A program made the translations under genes and the position numbers. Shown piece by piece: positions 40,401 through 53,930 of a DNA stretch of 64,000 bases. The notes below the pieces were generated by a model. It saw only the letters and a list, made by a program, of their open reading frames with translations, ran no database searches and was not told where the DNA came from. Position 1 is the first letter of the stretch; each line of letters begins with the position of its first letter. The DNA is taken from assembly GCF_963259705.1 (NCBI RefSeq), contig NC_081844.1, positions 43,837,341-43,901,340 on the forward strand, in the 5' to 3' direction. Source of the DNA: Myotis daubentonii. Lineage: Eukaryota > Chordata > Mammalia > Chiroptera > Vespertilionidae.

Positions 40401-41369
40401 AGATAAGCAAGAAAGAGTATGAGTGACCTCAAGTGGGGTTGGGATAAGATAGAGATAAGAAAAATTCTAGCTGTTAGCTTCAGTTTTTACTAAGCAATGT
40501 GAGCCAAAATAGTATTTTTAATTTGAGGTAAGAAAGCAAAATCCCAGGAAATGCCCTTTATTAGTACATCTTAACTCAGTTGGGAATACCATTTCCTACT
40601 CAATACACCATCACATCTTCTCCAGAATAATCGAAAAGCTCCTATAAGATCATTCATCTACCATTCATTATCTCCTAAAATTATTTTACAGACTAACCAA
40701 AGAATTTTTATAAATATTAATAATATCATGTTACTTCACTTTCTCATAAACTGCTTAAAGTGTTTTTTTGTTTGTTTGTTTTCATCCTTACCCTAGATAT
40801 GTTTATTGACTTGAGAGAGAGAGGAAGGGAGAGAGAAAAAGAGAAGCATAGATGTGAGAGTGTAACAGTAATAGGTTGCCTTCCATACGTGCCCCAAACG
40901 GGGATCCAACCCACAAACTAGGTATGTGCCCTGACTGGGAATAGAACTCACAACTTTTTGGTGCATGAGATGATACTCCAACCAACTGAGCCAACCAATT
41001 AGGCCAAGGCTAGAGTGACTTTTTAATCTCGATTTGACCTGGTTCCTGTGCTCTCTGAGTTTATCCCCTACTATTTCCTTAGAAATGTTTTCATGTAAAA
41101 CTAAAATTCCTTTTACAACTTGGTGCTTTTGTTTATGCAAAAAATTAAAAGCTTACTTGATGGCTGTGATTTTACATCATTTTGCAATTTAAATTCCTAA
41201 GTAATTGTAATATTAAGGAAAACATTAATATTCTAAAAGAAAATGTAGCATCTGTATTTTTGGTGACACCTACTTCCCATTGGAGTTTTACTCAAGAAAA
41301 CTAATTTCACAGGATCTAACCTAGTCAATATTTAAAGACTATGCACACATTTATGTATTCTATGTTAAC

Positions 41370-41413
<44 letters not shown>

Positions 41414-44400
41414 CCTTTACCTTCAGGTGGTAACAGCTACCTCCACCCTTGCTTTGGGAATTAACATGCCATGTAAATCTGTTGTTTTTATGGAAGATTC
41501 TGTTTTTTTGGATGCCTTGAACTTTCGACAGGTATTTATACAACCTTCCTGTGTTACATTTGTGTATTAGGGATTGAGGACATTTATTCAGTAAGCCAAA
41601 ATAAAACCACACTTATTTTAAAACATTTGGACTAAACACAATGTTTTAAAATGGTTCTGGATATAAGACATTGTATGAGTGTGTTTACTTTTAAAGACAT
41701 TTTGAACACTTATTGATTAACTAACTAGATTAGTTACCTGAGAATATTCCTGCTTTGATAAATATTATTGAACTCAAACAACAATGATAGAAAGAAGTAA
41801 CCACATCTTCTGAGAACCCAAAGGTGCTAAGCACTTATAATTATAATTTGAGTATTTACAGTGTTCTCAGTTCAGACTAGTTTCTGGAAATACATTGGTA
41901 AAAACGACAGAAATTGCCCCTGCTTTAAAAGTCATGATCTGAAAACAGGCATTTCTTTAAAAAGCAAGCACACTTTGATAATATATTTATAAAGTAAAAT
42001 AATATATTGAACTTTGCTAAAATTACTATACCAAGCAACAAAGACTCTTTCAAGATATTTGGAAGTTTAATGTTTCATGTGGTATAGGTAAGTTAGATAT
42101 TAACTATTTATAGAGACAAGGCTTGAAATGATTTAAAAGTGTTATGTGATCATCTCTTTAGATGTCTGGTCGTGCAGGAAGACGTGGAGAAGATCTTATA
42201 GGAAATGTGTTCTTCTATGATATTCCATTACCTAAGATAGAAAGGCTCTTAAAATCGAATGTCCCCAAACTGAAGGGTCAATTTCCTTTAAGTATATCCT
42301 TGGTTCTCAGACTTATGCTTTTAGTTGCCAAAGCAGATGACAAGGAGGATGCCAAAGCAAAGGTACACTGTTTCATTTTATTTAAATAACTTGAATGAAC
42401 ATAATTATTTAGACTCAATTTTATGTTACATAATTTACATAAGTTGAAGGGAATAAAATATTAATGTGCTGTAAATAAACTCCTGTAACATTTGATTCTA
42501 CTTTATAAATACCCTAATTCAGTCAAAAAACATGCTTTTAATTTTCATGCTTTCAAACATTTGGAAAATTAAGACCCTGGTTGTCCTGTTATAATTACCC
42601 CTGGGTTCTATATATATTAGAAAAGAAACATTTTTTTCTGTAATTATATGCGGTTTAAAAAATTAAAAACAAAAAAAATCAAAAAAATAACTAATGGTTA
42701 AAAATGTAAAAGACTGAAACATTCATAATTCTTGGTTTTACATTTTTATACCATACTAGAGGTCCAGTGCACAAATTCATGCACAGGTGTGGTCTGTCTG
42801 GTCCACCACGATGGGAGCCCATCAGGCCAGGCCAGCAGTGAGGAGGGGCTGCGGGTGGTTGGCCGGCTGGCCTGCCCCTGATCAGGGTGTTGGGGGCCAA
42901 TTGGGGGCCTGGCTGGCTGGGTGGGGTTGGGGGAATTGGGACCTGGATCAGGCTGGTTGGGTGCTGCAGTGTATGTCATATCCACCAGTCATTCCAGGGT
43001 TGTTCTGGTCATCCCATCATTCTGGTTGCTAGGCTTTTATATAGAGAGATTTAACTTGTCACTTATCATATATTAAAATGATTATTGATTTTTCCCTCAA
43101 GATTTTATTCCCATTTTCTATCACACACACATACAATATAAAACATTATTGGATGCCTAATTAAAATAAATAATAATTAGAGTAATATAATAAAGCAATA
43201 TTCAATGCCTAATTAAAAATATAAAAAACATGCCCTAGCTGGTTTGGCTCAGTGGGTAGGCCTGCAGACTGAAGGGTCGCAGGTTCTATTCTGGTCAAGA
43301 GCACATGGCCGGGTTGCAGGCTTGATCCCCAGTAGGGGGTGTGCAGGAGACAGCCGATCAATGATTCTCTCTCATTGATGTTTCTATCTCTCTATCTCCC
43401 TCTCCCTTCCTCTCTGAAATCAATAAAAATATATTTAAAATATGTAAAATCATATCATTTATTATAAGTAGTATATAAGTATATATAGCACCCTGTTCTA
43501 CAATAGGAATGTTTAGTTGTCTTTTGTATATTACATTTGGAAGACACACTATAAAATGTGCTTAATATCTAACTTAATGTTTTTATATATGTATATATAG
43601 GTATTGTCAGTTCTCCAATATTCATTGATGTCCTTCAAGCAACCAAAGATCAATTGCATGTTAAAGTTTTATTTTATATATTCTTTGCAATTCTTGGTCA
43701 GAGAGGTAAGATTTAAACCTATTTCCACTAAATTAAGGTGTTAGTACATATGTTTAACTCTACTGTATTAAAAGGTACTTTATTAACAACTTATTTGATT
43801 GTTATTGCTGAAAACTACAGACCAAGGTTAACATGATAAAATTAATTTCTAGGAATATCTGAATCTAGAATGTATTCCCATTGGTTATTCTGGTCTTGTG
43901 TCACATTTGCACTACCATGAACCTGCAAACTTTGTTTTAGTAAGCTTGCTGAAGAAACGTTTATTTCATAAGCTGTGTATTCCAATCAAGATAAAAGGTA
44001 AGCAATTATCACTTTCCAAATATTTACTCATTAAATTTGTGCATAGACACACGGAGCACATGTGTAGTTATATATGACCATATATTCCTCAGAATGAATT
44101 CACTTTGGAAGGTGTGACTTTCTAACTGTTTTCTCTTAATGTACTTTGAACATTTTTCTTATTTTATGACACTATTTATATGTTTATAAAAGTACTAGAG
44201 GCCCGGTGCACAAAAATTTGTGCACTTGGGCGGGGGGGAGTCCCTCAGCCCGGCCTGTGCCCTCTCACAGTCTGGGACCCCTCTGGGGATGTCCACCTGC
44301 TGGGTTAGGCCTGCTCCCTGGCGTATTTGGCCTAAGCTGGCAGTAAGACATCCCTCTGGCAGCCCGGGAGCCCTCAGGGGATGTCCACTTGCCAAGGGGG

Positions 44401-47400
44401 AGCAGGCCTAAGCTGCAGTCAGACATCCTTAGTGCTGCTGAGGAGGCGGGAGAGGCTCCCACCACCACCGCTGTACTGGCAGCCGTCAACCTGGCTTGTG
44501 GCTGAGCAGAGCTCCCCCTGTGGGGCAGCTCCTGCATTGAGCTTCTGGCCCAGCCGTGGGCAAACTACAGCCCGCGGGCTGGACCCGGCCCGTTTGAAAT
44601 GAATAAAACTAAAAAAAAAAAAAAGACCGTACCCTTTTATGTAATGATGTTTACTTTGAATTTATATTAGTTCACACAAACACTCCATCCATGCTTTTGT
44701 TCCGGCCCTCCAGTCCAGTTTAAGAACCCATTGTGGCCCTCGAGTCAAAAAGTTTGCCCACACCTGGTCTGGCCCCTGGTGGTCAGTGTGTGTCATAGTG
44801 ACCAGTCATTCCCAGTCGTTTTGTTGTTAGGGTCAATTTGCATATTACCCTTTTATTATATAGGATAGAGTGGTGCATGGGTGGGAGCCAGCTGGTTTTC
44901 CCTGAAGGGTGTCCCGGATCAGGGTGAGGGTCCCACTGGGGTGCCTGGCCAGCCTGGGTGATGGGCTGAGGGCCATTTTCAGGATAGCCACACCCCCTTC
45001 AGGGTGGGGGGTCCCCACTGGGGTGCCTGGCCAGCCTGGGTGAGGGGCTGGTGGCTGTTTGCAGGCTGGCCACAGCCCCTTCAGGGTAGGGGTCCCCGCT
45101 AGGGTGCCTGGCCAGCCTGGGTGAGGAGCTGATGGCTGTTTGCAGGCTGGCCATGGCCCCCAGCCACCAAGATCCCAGTGAAGGCTGGCTGGAAGCAGGT
45201 ATCTGGGATTTATTTATCTTCTATGATTGAAACTTTGTTGCCTTTAGCGGAGGCCTGCGGGAAGCTTGATTTCCTCTATCGCTGGGGCAACCAAGCCTCC
45301 TGCTTGCTCCAGGTCCATGGCTGCTGGCCGCCATCTTGGTTGGGTTAATTTGCATATAGTTGCTCTGATTGGCTGGTTGGCATGGCTTGGGGCATAGTGA
45401 AGTTATGGTCAATTTGCATGTTTCTCTTTATTAGATTAGATTATTAATATATGCATGGTATATTTGTAAAATACTGTAAATATTCTAATGACTATTTAAT
45501 GTGCTTCAAATTAAAAAAAACCTTAGAATAATAAATTAATCAAGAATTACAAGACATTTTTAATATATATATACATATGTATGTATATATATATTTTGTT
45601 TGTTTGTATATATATAGTCTGTTGAAATAAAGTGCAATAATATATGTAAAATAACTAATTTATCCTTCTTATACCTGGCCATTGACATGCAAAACAGGCC
45701 TCTTTGTGATATCCTCACATTTAGGTACTAATCATTAGCTATATCATAGTAAAACATATAGCTAACAGTTCAAAATCACATGTAACTGTATGAATATATT
45801 GGCATTGCAATATTATCCTCTGTAATTATTTCCTTTTATTAATTGTAACTTATTTTTCCCTTTTCCATAAATTTGACATAGTGAAATTTAATTAGTTATA
45901 GACAGAAGTAAAGTGTTCTGTTCTAAATTCAAATGAACTCAAATATATAATTAATATCCTATTGTTGATTTTATTTTCAGTAATTTACTAACTTTTGTTA
46001 AAATGACATTAAAAATAATCAAAATATTATATACTTCAGAACTACTAATATATCAAACTATAAATCCTTTAATCCATTATTAATCTATAGTTCTTCATGA
46101 AAGAATCATAGAAAATAATAATCACTAAATTTTACTTATTTTATAAATTCTGTGAGTAATGTATCAAAAAGTTAAAGGAATAAAAAAACAACTGAAAGAA
46201 ATTGCTATAATGTTATCAATATAAACACATCAATTTAAGGTGCTTTTGTTTGTTTGTTTGCTTGCTTGCTTGAAATCTGGGAGCTCATTCTCCATGTTCT
46301 GCATTTCTCCAGTAGTTGAGTCAGTTGTGACTTGTTTCCATGTTCCCACATGAGGGGCTATCAGTGTGGGCATGGGACTTTGTTAGCTATGGCGCCCGAT
46401 TGAAAATTGAAAATCAGACATAGGTTTTCCCTTGAAATTTAGTTGCTAAAATATTGCAGGAATTTGCTCATATGGAAATGTAGGAAACAAATATTTCAGG
46501 GAGAGAAATAACAGGAGCATGTCAATAGGTGTAGTTGCGAGCTTTTTTTGTAATGTAATGTGTGCCAAAGGCAGAGTGGGTGTGGTTAACATCTGGCCTC
46601 AAATGGCTGATAAGGAATTTGGAAAGCAGCATAAGACCTTCATTTCTTACTAGGTTTTGAAGAGAGGTGGAAAAACTGAGTAGAACAAAGTAGCAAAGGG
46701 AGGATTTAAAGCCCATGATGGAGTCCAGGCCAATTCCAGAACTAAAGGCCAAATGGCTGTTCGTTTCTTTGTTTTTTTCCTTCAGCTAAGAATGGATTTA
46801 GTGATACCAAGAGTCTTTTAGTAGGAGGTCAATTAGTCTGCATTATTATAAAGTAACACTAGAGGACTGGTGCATGAAAATTCATGCACTGGAGGGAGGG
46901 GTCCCTCAACCTGGCCTGCTCCCTCTCACAGTCTGGAGCCCTCAGAGGAGGGAGGCGACCCAGTGATCAAGGGAAGGTGACACCCCCATCACACCTCTAC
47001 TGCTGCCACTGCCGGCAGTGCAAGCCTTAGTTAGCCCTGGTTACCTGAGCCTCAGGCGGCCCTGAGAGACTGGGCAGCTGCTATCTAAGGCTTGCCTGTG
47101 CCTCGGACATCAGCTGGGCAGCCTCCATCTGAGGCTAGCCTGTGCCTCAGGCCAGCCCTGGGCTGCTGGGGAGTGCCCCAGTGAGGCTGAGAGGAATGGG
47201 CGCCACCATCTTTGAGGGCGGGGCAGTCAATTAGCATATCCCCTTCTTACTGGCTGTGGGTGCTGCTATCTTTGCGATGGCGTGGGGGCCAATTACCATA
47301 CTCCCTCTTTATTAGATATAATTATAATTTATTAAAAAATTCACCAAACACGCCCTAACCGGTTTGGCTCAGTGGATAGAGCAACAGCCTGTGGACTAAA

Positions 47401-50400
47401 GGGTCCCAGGTTTGATTCTGGTCAAGGGCATGTACCTTGGTTGTGGGCACATTCCCAGTAGCGGGTGTGCAGGAGACAGCTGATCGATGTTTCTCTATCA
47501 TCAATGTTTCTGACTCTCTATACCTCTCCCTTCCTCTCTGTAAAAAATCAATAAAATATATATTTTTTTAAAATCACCAAACATCTGGAAAGTGACTTTT
47601 TCAAAGGTGTCTTCCCTTGAAATTTTAAGTTTAGCTGTTAAGAACTGACATCATTATATTTCTAAAATGATGAATTTTGTTCTCTGAAGTTTTGAAAAAT
47701 CAAACCCCTTATTTTAAACAGGCCAAAAGAGCTTTTCTGAAGAAGTGATGGAAACATTAGTGGTGGTGTTAGCAAATCTTTTTGGAAGACGTTATCTTCC
47801 TCCCTGTGTGAAAAACTTTAAAAAGGAATTTTCTCATTCAGTGGTAAGAAAAAATATATAACCATAACCTTGCAATTCAATGTAATATTTTCCCATTATA
47901 ACATGCAATGCAATCATATTTTCCTATAATAAAATTTTGCTGTCATTGACTAGAGTTAAGTCTTAACCATGTCTCATTCAGTTCTTGGTATAAAGTGACT
48001 TCTCAAATGAGGAAAAGATTTAGGTCTTGTTTAAAAAAGGAAAACTTTATTCCTGTTAGATATTTTTAGCAAGTGAATAACATAGAACATTTTATTACAC
48101 TATAGATAATTTTAATAATTACATTTAATGGTGAAATAATGGCCACAGTAACATTTAATTTGAAACAAGAAGACATGAATGCTCAGTTTAACAGCCATTG
48201 GCAATCACTGTCCTGGGAATTCTACTCTTTGCCAAATGACAAGAAAAAATACGATATAATTATGGGAAAGGTGAACATAGTGCACATGAAGTACGGTAAG
48301 GTACACACATAGGAGGAGTTGAGGTTTAGTGGCAGATTTTTTGGAGGGAAAACAAAGGACCAGGTACACCATGCCCAATGTCTCATCCATGGCCAGATGT
48401 CTCCACTCCTTCTCGCCATGGAAGTCCAGCCTATGGGTCCCCAGGCCCACACTTGCCCCCACCAAGCCCAGGAGGAGGGCCAGGATGCTGAACTGCAGGA
48501 CATTAATCCTCATCCAAGGCTCCAGTGGTCCAGCATTCCAGCAAATTCTCTGTTCCTGTCGGGTCCACATTTGGTGCTTCCATTTGGCTAAAGGGAAAGA
48601 GTGTATGGGTGCGACCAAGATGGGCCTTTGCCTTGGGCTTGGGCAAGAGTAGGCCTCCTTTTAAAATATCCAATCACTTTCTTTTATCTTCTGGGGGCTC
48701 TGCTGGGCCCTCCCCATTTCCCGAATCTCCTGGGGTTTTGTGCCCTTATTCTCTCTGATTCTTTTCCCTGATTTTTCCATCCTGGACTCCTCCCATACAA
48801 GGTCACCACTGTGCTCCTACTGCACATGCCTCAAAGTTCTGCTTCCTCGTCTGGCTTCTACTGTGCTTGTGCCCAGCAGAGGGATTTCCCCCTAGGGACA
48901 AGTGCAAGCCTGTGCACCCAGAGGCTGGAGTTCTTCTACAGGGAGAAGTCACCTGGTCTTGGATGAGACAGTGGACATGGTGTTTATCCCTCCCCCTGTA
49001 ATCCAGTTGTTCCCGGGGAAGATGGTCTTTCTGCCTGCTTGGGACTTTGGCCAAGGATGTGCCTATCCCTGGGTGTCTGTGAGGCTGTAACTTCCTAGTG
49101 GATCAGGCTTAGCCAGTTTAGCTCCCTTCTTTAATACGTAACTCACTATCTACTGTAACAGTAGGATCACAAGGGATTTTAGTTTTTTATTTATACTTTT
49201 CTAAATAATAGAATTTAAACTATATCCTCATCCATATTTGTAAATATATTATGACCCTGTGTCTCACAGGCTTTGGTAATCTTCTGCTTTAAAAAAAAAA
49301 ACACACAGAAAACAACAATAATCAAATTTATTGTTCCTAGGTAATTCTAGATAATCTTCCCAAGAAATTTGCTGCAGTGGTAGAGGAACACAACACCAGA
49401 ATTCAAGAGTATTTTGGTTCCTTCCTCCTAACAATTTCCAAGTTGGCTGACATGAGAAAAGAATCCCAACTACCTCTCTCAGAAATTGGTAAGATTGTGA
49501 ATATACATAAAGAGAATGTGAGGTCCATAAAAGAAAATAAATGTAAATATGTTGAGATAAAACTAACTTTACAAAATAAGGACAAAACTATTGCAAAAAG
49601 AATGCACAGGAAACTTGCATAATCTTTCAGATCTATGCTGTGGAAATCATATACTGAAATCATATAATTTGGAATTAGCTAAGTCACCATAGATTTGATT
49701 TTACTTAAGATATTTCTATATTTTCTGATGTCATTATAAGCTGTTCTAAACTTATTCTAAAACATCTCCTTTCCTATTGATGATATTTTTTAAGTAGGTA
49801 TTGATGCTATTAACTAGTTAAATTTTCAAATTAGAATTAACTTTGGGAATATAAGAAAAGGAATATTGTCATATTTGTTAGTGGTCATCAGTATGCTCTA
49901 CTTCCTTGAGTACTAGGTGGGACATTAAATAAATTAAGGCTTTGACCATGTCTTTGAGTAAAGGGTAGAATAAATGAAAAAGAAAATAAAAATATAAGAA
50001 AAATTCAGTAATGTATTCCAGATAAAGTAAAGGGTTTGGAAGTAGAGAATATACCCAGGACCCCCAAATGGAAAGAGAGAAGGATTGAGAGATAAGAAGA
50101 AAATGGGAAGGTGGCAGAATTCTGTTTTCCAGAAGCATCAGAAAAAAAATAGGATAAAGATAAAGAGGAGCAGTAAGGACTGATTTGGTTTAGTCATATT
50201 TCCAGATAGCATGTTATATTGGAATGTAGAGGCTTATGAAGGACAAAGAGAAAATAGTCAGTTAATTCAACCATGGAATGATAAATTAGCTGGTAATGAG
50301 TATGGCCTCTCCTCAAAGATATTTGGGTCCTAATCTTGGGAACTTGAGAATATGTTGTGTAGCAAAGGGGAAACTAAGATTTCAGATTGAATTACATTTT

Positions 50401-52111
50401 TAAAAATATATTCTATTGATTTTTTACAGAGAGGAAGAGAGAGGGATAGAGAGTTAGAAACCTCAATGAGAGAGAAGCATAGATCAGCTGCCTCCTGCAC
50501 ACCCCCTACTGGGGATGTGCCCACAACCAAGGTACATGCCCTTGACCAGAATCGAACCTGGGACCCTTCAGTCCCCAGGCCGACGCTCTATCCAGTAAGC
50601 CAAACCAGCCAGGGCTGAATTACATTTTTTTTAATCAGCTGACCTTGAGATGGGAAGATTATCCTGGATTAAAGTAATCATAAGAGCCCTTTTCAGGAAA
50701 AGAGAGAAGCAGAAGAATCAAAGTTAGAAAGAGGTGACATGAGAAAGATTTGACCAATCAACACTGGCTTTGAAGATGGAAGGGGCCACAAACCAAGGAC
50801 TGTACCGCAGCCTCTAGAAGCTGAAAAGGGCAGGGAAGTAGATTCTCCACTAGAGCCTCCAGAGAACAAACACAGCTCTGACTAGACCTTGGTTTTAGCT
50901 TAGTGAGACCCGTTTTAGACTTCTGATTTCCAGAATCATAAGATAATAGTTGGATTGCATTAAACCATAAGGTTTGTGGTAATTTGCTACATCAGCATTA
51001 GGAAACAAATACAATTTATGAGAAATGACATGTGAATAAATAATACTGACAAATAATAGGCATAATTTTCCCAAAGATTTTTTTTAATTGAGGTGAAATT
51101 CATATACACAATATATAATTATGTAATTTCCAAGTACCATATAATACTGAAGTAGCATTTGGTTCAGTAAAATGTTGTGCAATTACCACCTCTAATTAAA
51201 ACAAATAATGCAGATAATTATAGTTGTTAATAATTGAGAGGTTACTTATAAAAAATCCTAGCCATACATTTAATTTTGCATGCTTAAAAGTCAAACATTA
51301 GACATTTGTATTTTTCACCTAAATTGGGATCAACTGAACAATTTACAAGGGATTAATGTGGATAAAGTTGAATTAGAAAACATGGAAACATGGTATGTAT
51401 CTTCTGAGTAATCAGTTGGATCTTAAGCAGAGATCAAAAGACAAACAGAAAGGCCAACAGAGCTTAACCAGTTTGGCTCAGTGGATAGAGCTTCGGCCTG
51501 CGGACTGAAAGGTCCCAGGCTCGATTCCGGTCAAGGGCATGTACCTTGGTTGCGGGCACATTCCCACTAGGAAGTGTGAAGGAAGCAGCTGATCAATGTT
51601 TCTCTCTCATCGATGTTTCTAACTCTCTACCCCTCTCTCTTCCTCTCTGCAAAAAATCAATAAAGTATATATATTTAAAATAAAAAAGAAAGGCTGACAG
51701 AGAAGTGTGTGTGGGAAAGGTAGAAATACATAGAGGAATAGATCCATAGAGGACACACAGGGAAGGAGAAGAGAGAGAGAGAAAGAAACGTAAATAGAGA
51801 AATAGGAAGAGACAAACACATGGACAGAAAGATAGGAGAGAGATATACAGACTAAGAGAGTGCGACAGAAAATAGACAACAATAGAGAACAGTACAAAAT
51901 AACAAACATGATAGACAAAGGGAGGCAGAGAAAACAACAGAATAAAGGCAGTGAATTATTCAACGGGAAACAATGAGACACAGAAATAAGAGTGTTATTG
52001 TCACAGAAAGAAGTCAGAGAAGGAAGAAGTAGAGGAAGATAGAAGGGAAGAGGACAGACAGATGACAGATAGGTAAGTAGGTAGGTGTAGGTAGGTAGGT
52101 AAGTAGGTAGG

Positions 52112-52166
<55 letters not shown>

Positions 52167-53866
52167 TAGGGGACAATTTAAGATGGACATGATAATAGCT
52201 TCTTTCCCAAACTCACCACTCAGTTCTGGCGTGACATGAGTGAGCTCCACAAGACCTAGAAATGTTCCTCTGTTATTTTTGCCTCCTGATGAATGAAGTA
52301 GGGATTTCCTCCCTTCTGCTGGAATATGAATAATAATAGCATTAGTGTAAAACAGTGGGCATGATGTCAACTTTTAATCCTATTATGAGTAATTTTGCAA
52401 TTTTTATAGGTCCATAGGATCTTGAGAAGAATGAACTGATAATGAAATTCATTCTAAAGTTCAGGTGGATGCCCCTGGTTTTTGACCTGGGGTCCTCAGA
52501 TCCACTAGTGTCCAATGAAGCATGCTTTCTACTTTGTCAGTAGTGTCTTTCTAATGTTTTGAGTGTAGACAAGGACTTAGCCAATTGGACCAATTGATAA
52601 CTACAAAAAATAGAACCACTAGCAGATGTCAGAATGATTTTAGCTTATGAAGATCTCAGTGATCATCTGGCAATACAACTCTTAAATTTTCCTCTCAAAT
52701 ACTTTTGTGTTTGTTTTTAAACAAATAATTTGCCTAGTACTAATGGTACAAACAAGTATGACTTGTTTTAAATCATTTAGTTTAATTATTTTCTTATTTG
52801 ATTTTTCATTTGATTTCTTACTAGACTTTTCAGGTAAAGAATGTGAAGACTCTGAACTGGTTTCTCATTTGATGCCTGGGACCGAGAGCAGAACTGCTGT
52901 CTCCCCATTTGCTTGCCTGTCCAACATAACTGATCAAGATTTATTTGATGTTGATGTGATAAATGATGTATGTAAATTTTGATGTGTAACTTTCTTATAT
53001 CCTGTTTATCATATAAGAGAAATAATTTTATTGATTATAATACTAGCTAAGAGTCCAGTAAAACACCGCCATCTTATTCATATTCTATAATGGTAGTAGT
53101 TTTCATTGAAGTGGGGGGGAAATGTTCTCTCTCTCTTTTTTTGTATACATAAGTAGTTTTAAAATAGAGAAATTTATTTAGATAACAAAAATAATGTTAT
53201 TTTCTCAGTTAATAATCATGTATGAATTATGTTATCTTACTTATGTGAATCACTATAGCATAAGCCCTTACCACTCCAGGTGTGAACCAGAGACTGGCAA
53301 CATCAGTATCACCTGCTAGAAATGAGGAATATTGGGAGCTATCTCAGAACAATTAAGTTCAAAATATACATTAACATGAAACAGACTTGTAGATAGAGAG
53401 AACAGACTGATGGTTGCCAGAGGGGAGGTGGATTGGAGGACTGGGTGTAAAAGGTGAAGGGATGGAGAAGCACAGATTGGTAGTTACAAAATAATCATGG
53501 AGATGTAAAGTACAGCATAGGGAACGTAGTCAATAATAACTCTGTATGGTGCCAGATGGGTCCTGGAAATATTGAGGGGAACATTTTGTGAAGTATATGA
53601 TTGTCTAACCACTATGCAGTACACCTGAAACTAATACAAAATAATACTGAACATAAACTGTAATTGAAAAAAATAAAAATGTTAAAAAATAGAATAAAAA
53701 AAACCAAAACATTGGTGCCCTGCTATAAAATATTTGAGGAAGATTGTATTTGCTTAACTTTTGTGATCCCTGCACCTAAAAATGGTGCTCAGTGACGAGT
53801 AGAAACTCAATACTTACATATTAAGCACTTTTAAAAATATATATATTTTTATTGATTTTAGAGAGG

Positions 53867-53930
<64 letters not shown>

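Noticed and set aside
51619..52176. 185-codon open frame beginning with an IYLS repeat
   Set aside because: Translation of the ATAG microsatellite and the purine-rich tract on the opposite strand.
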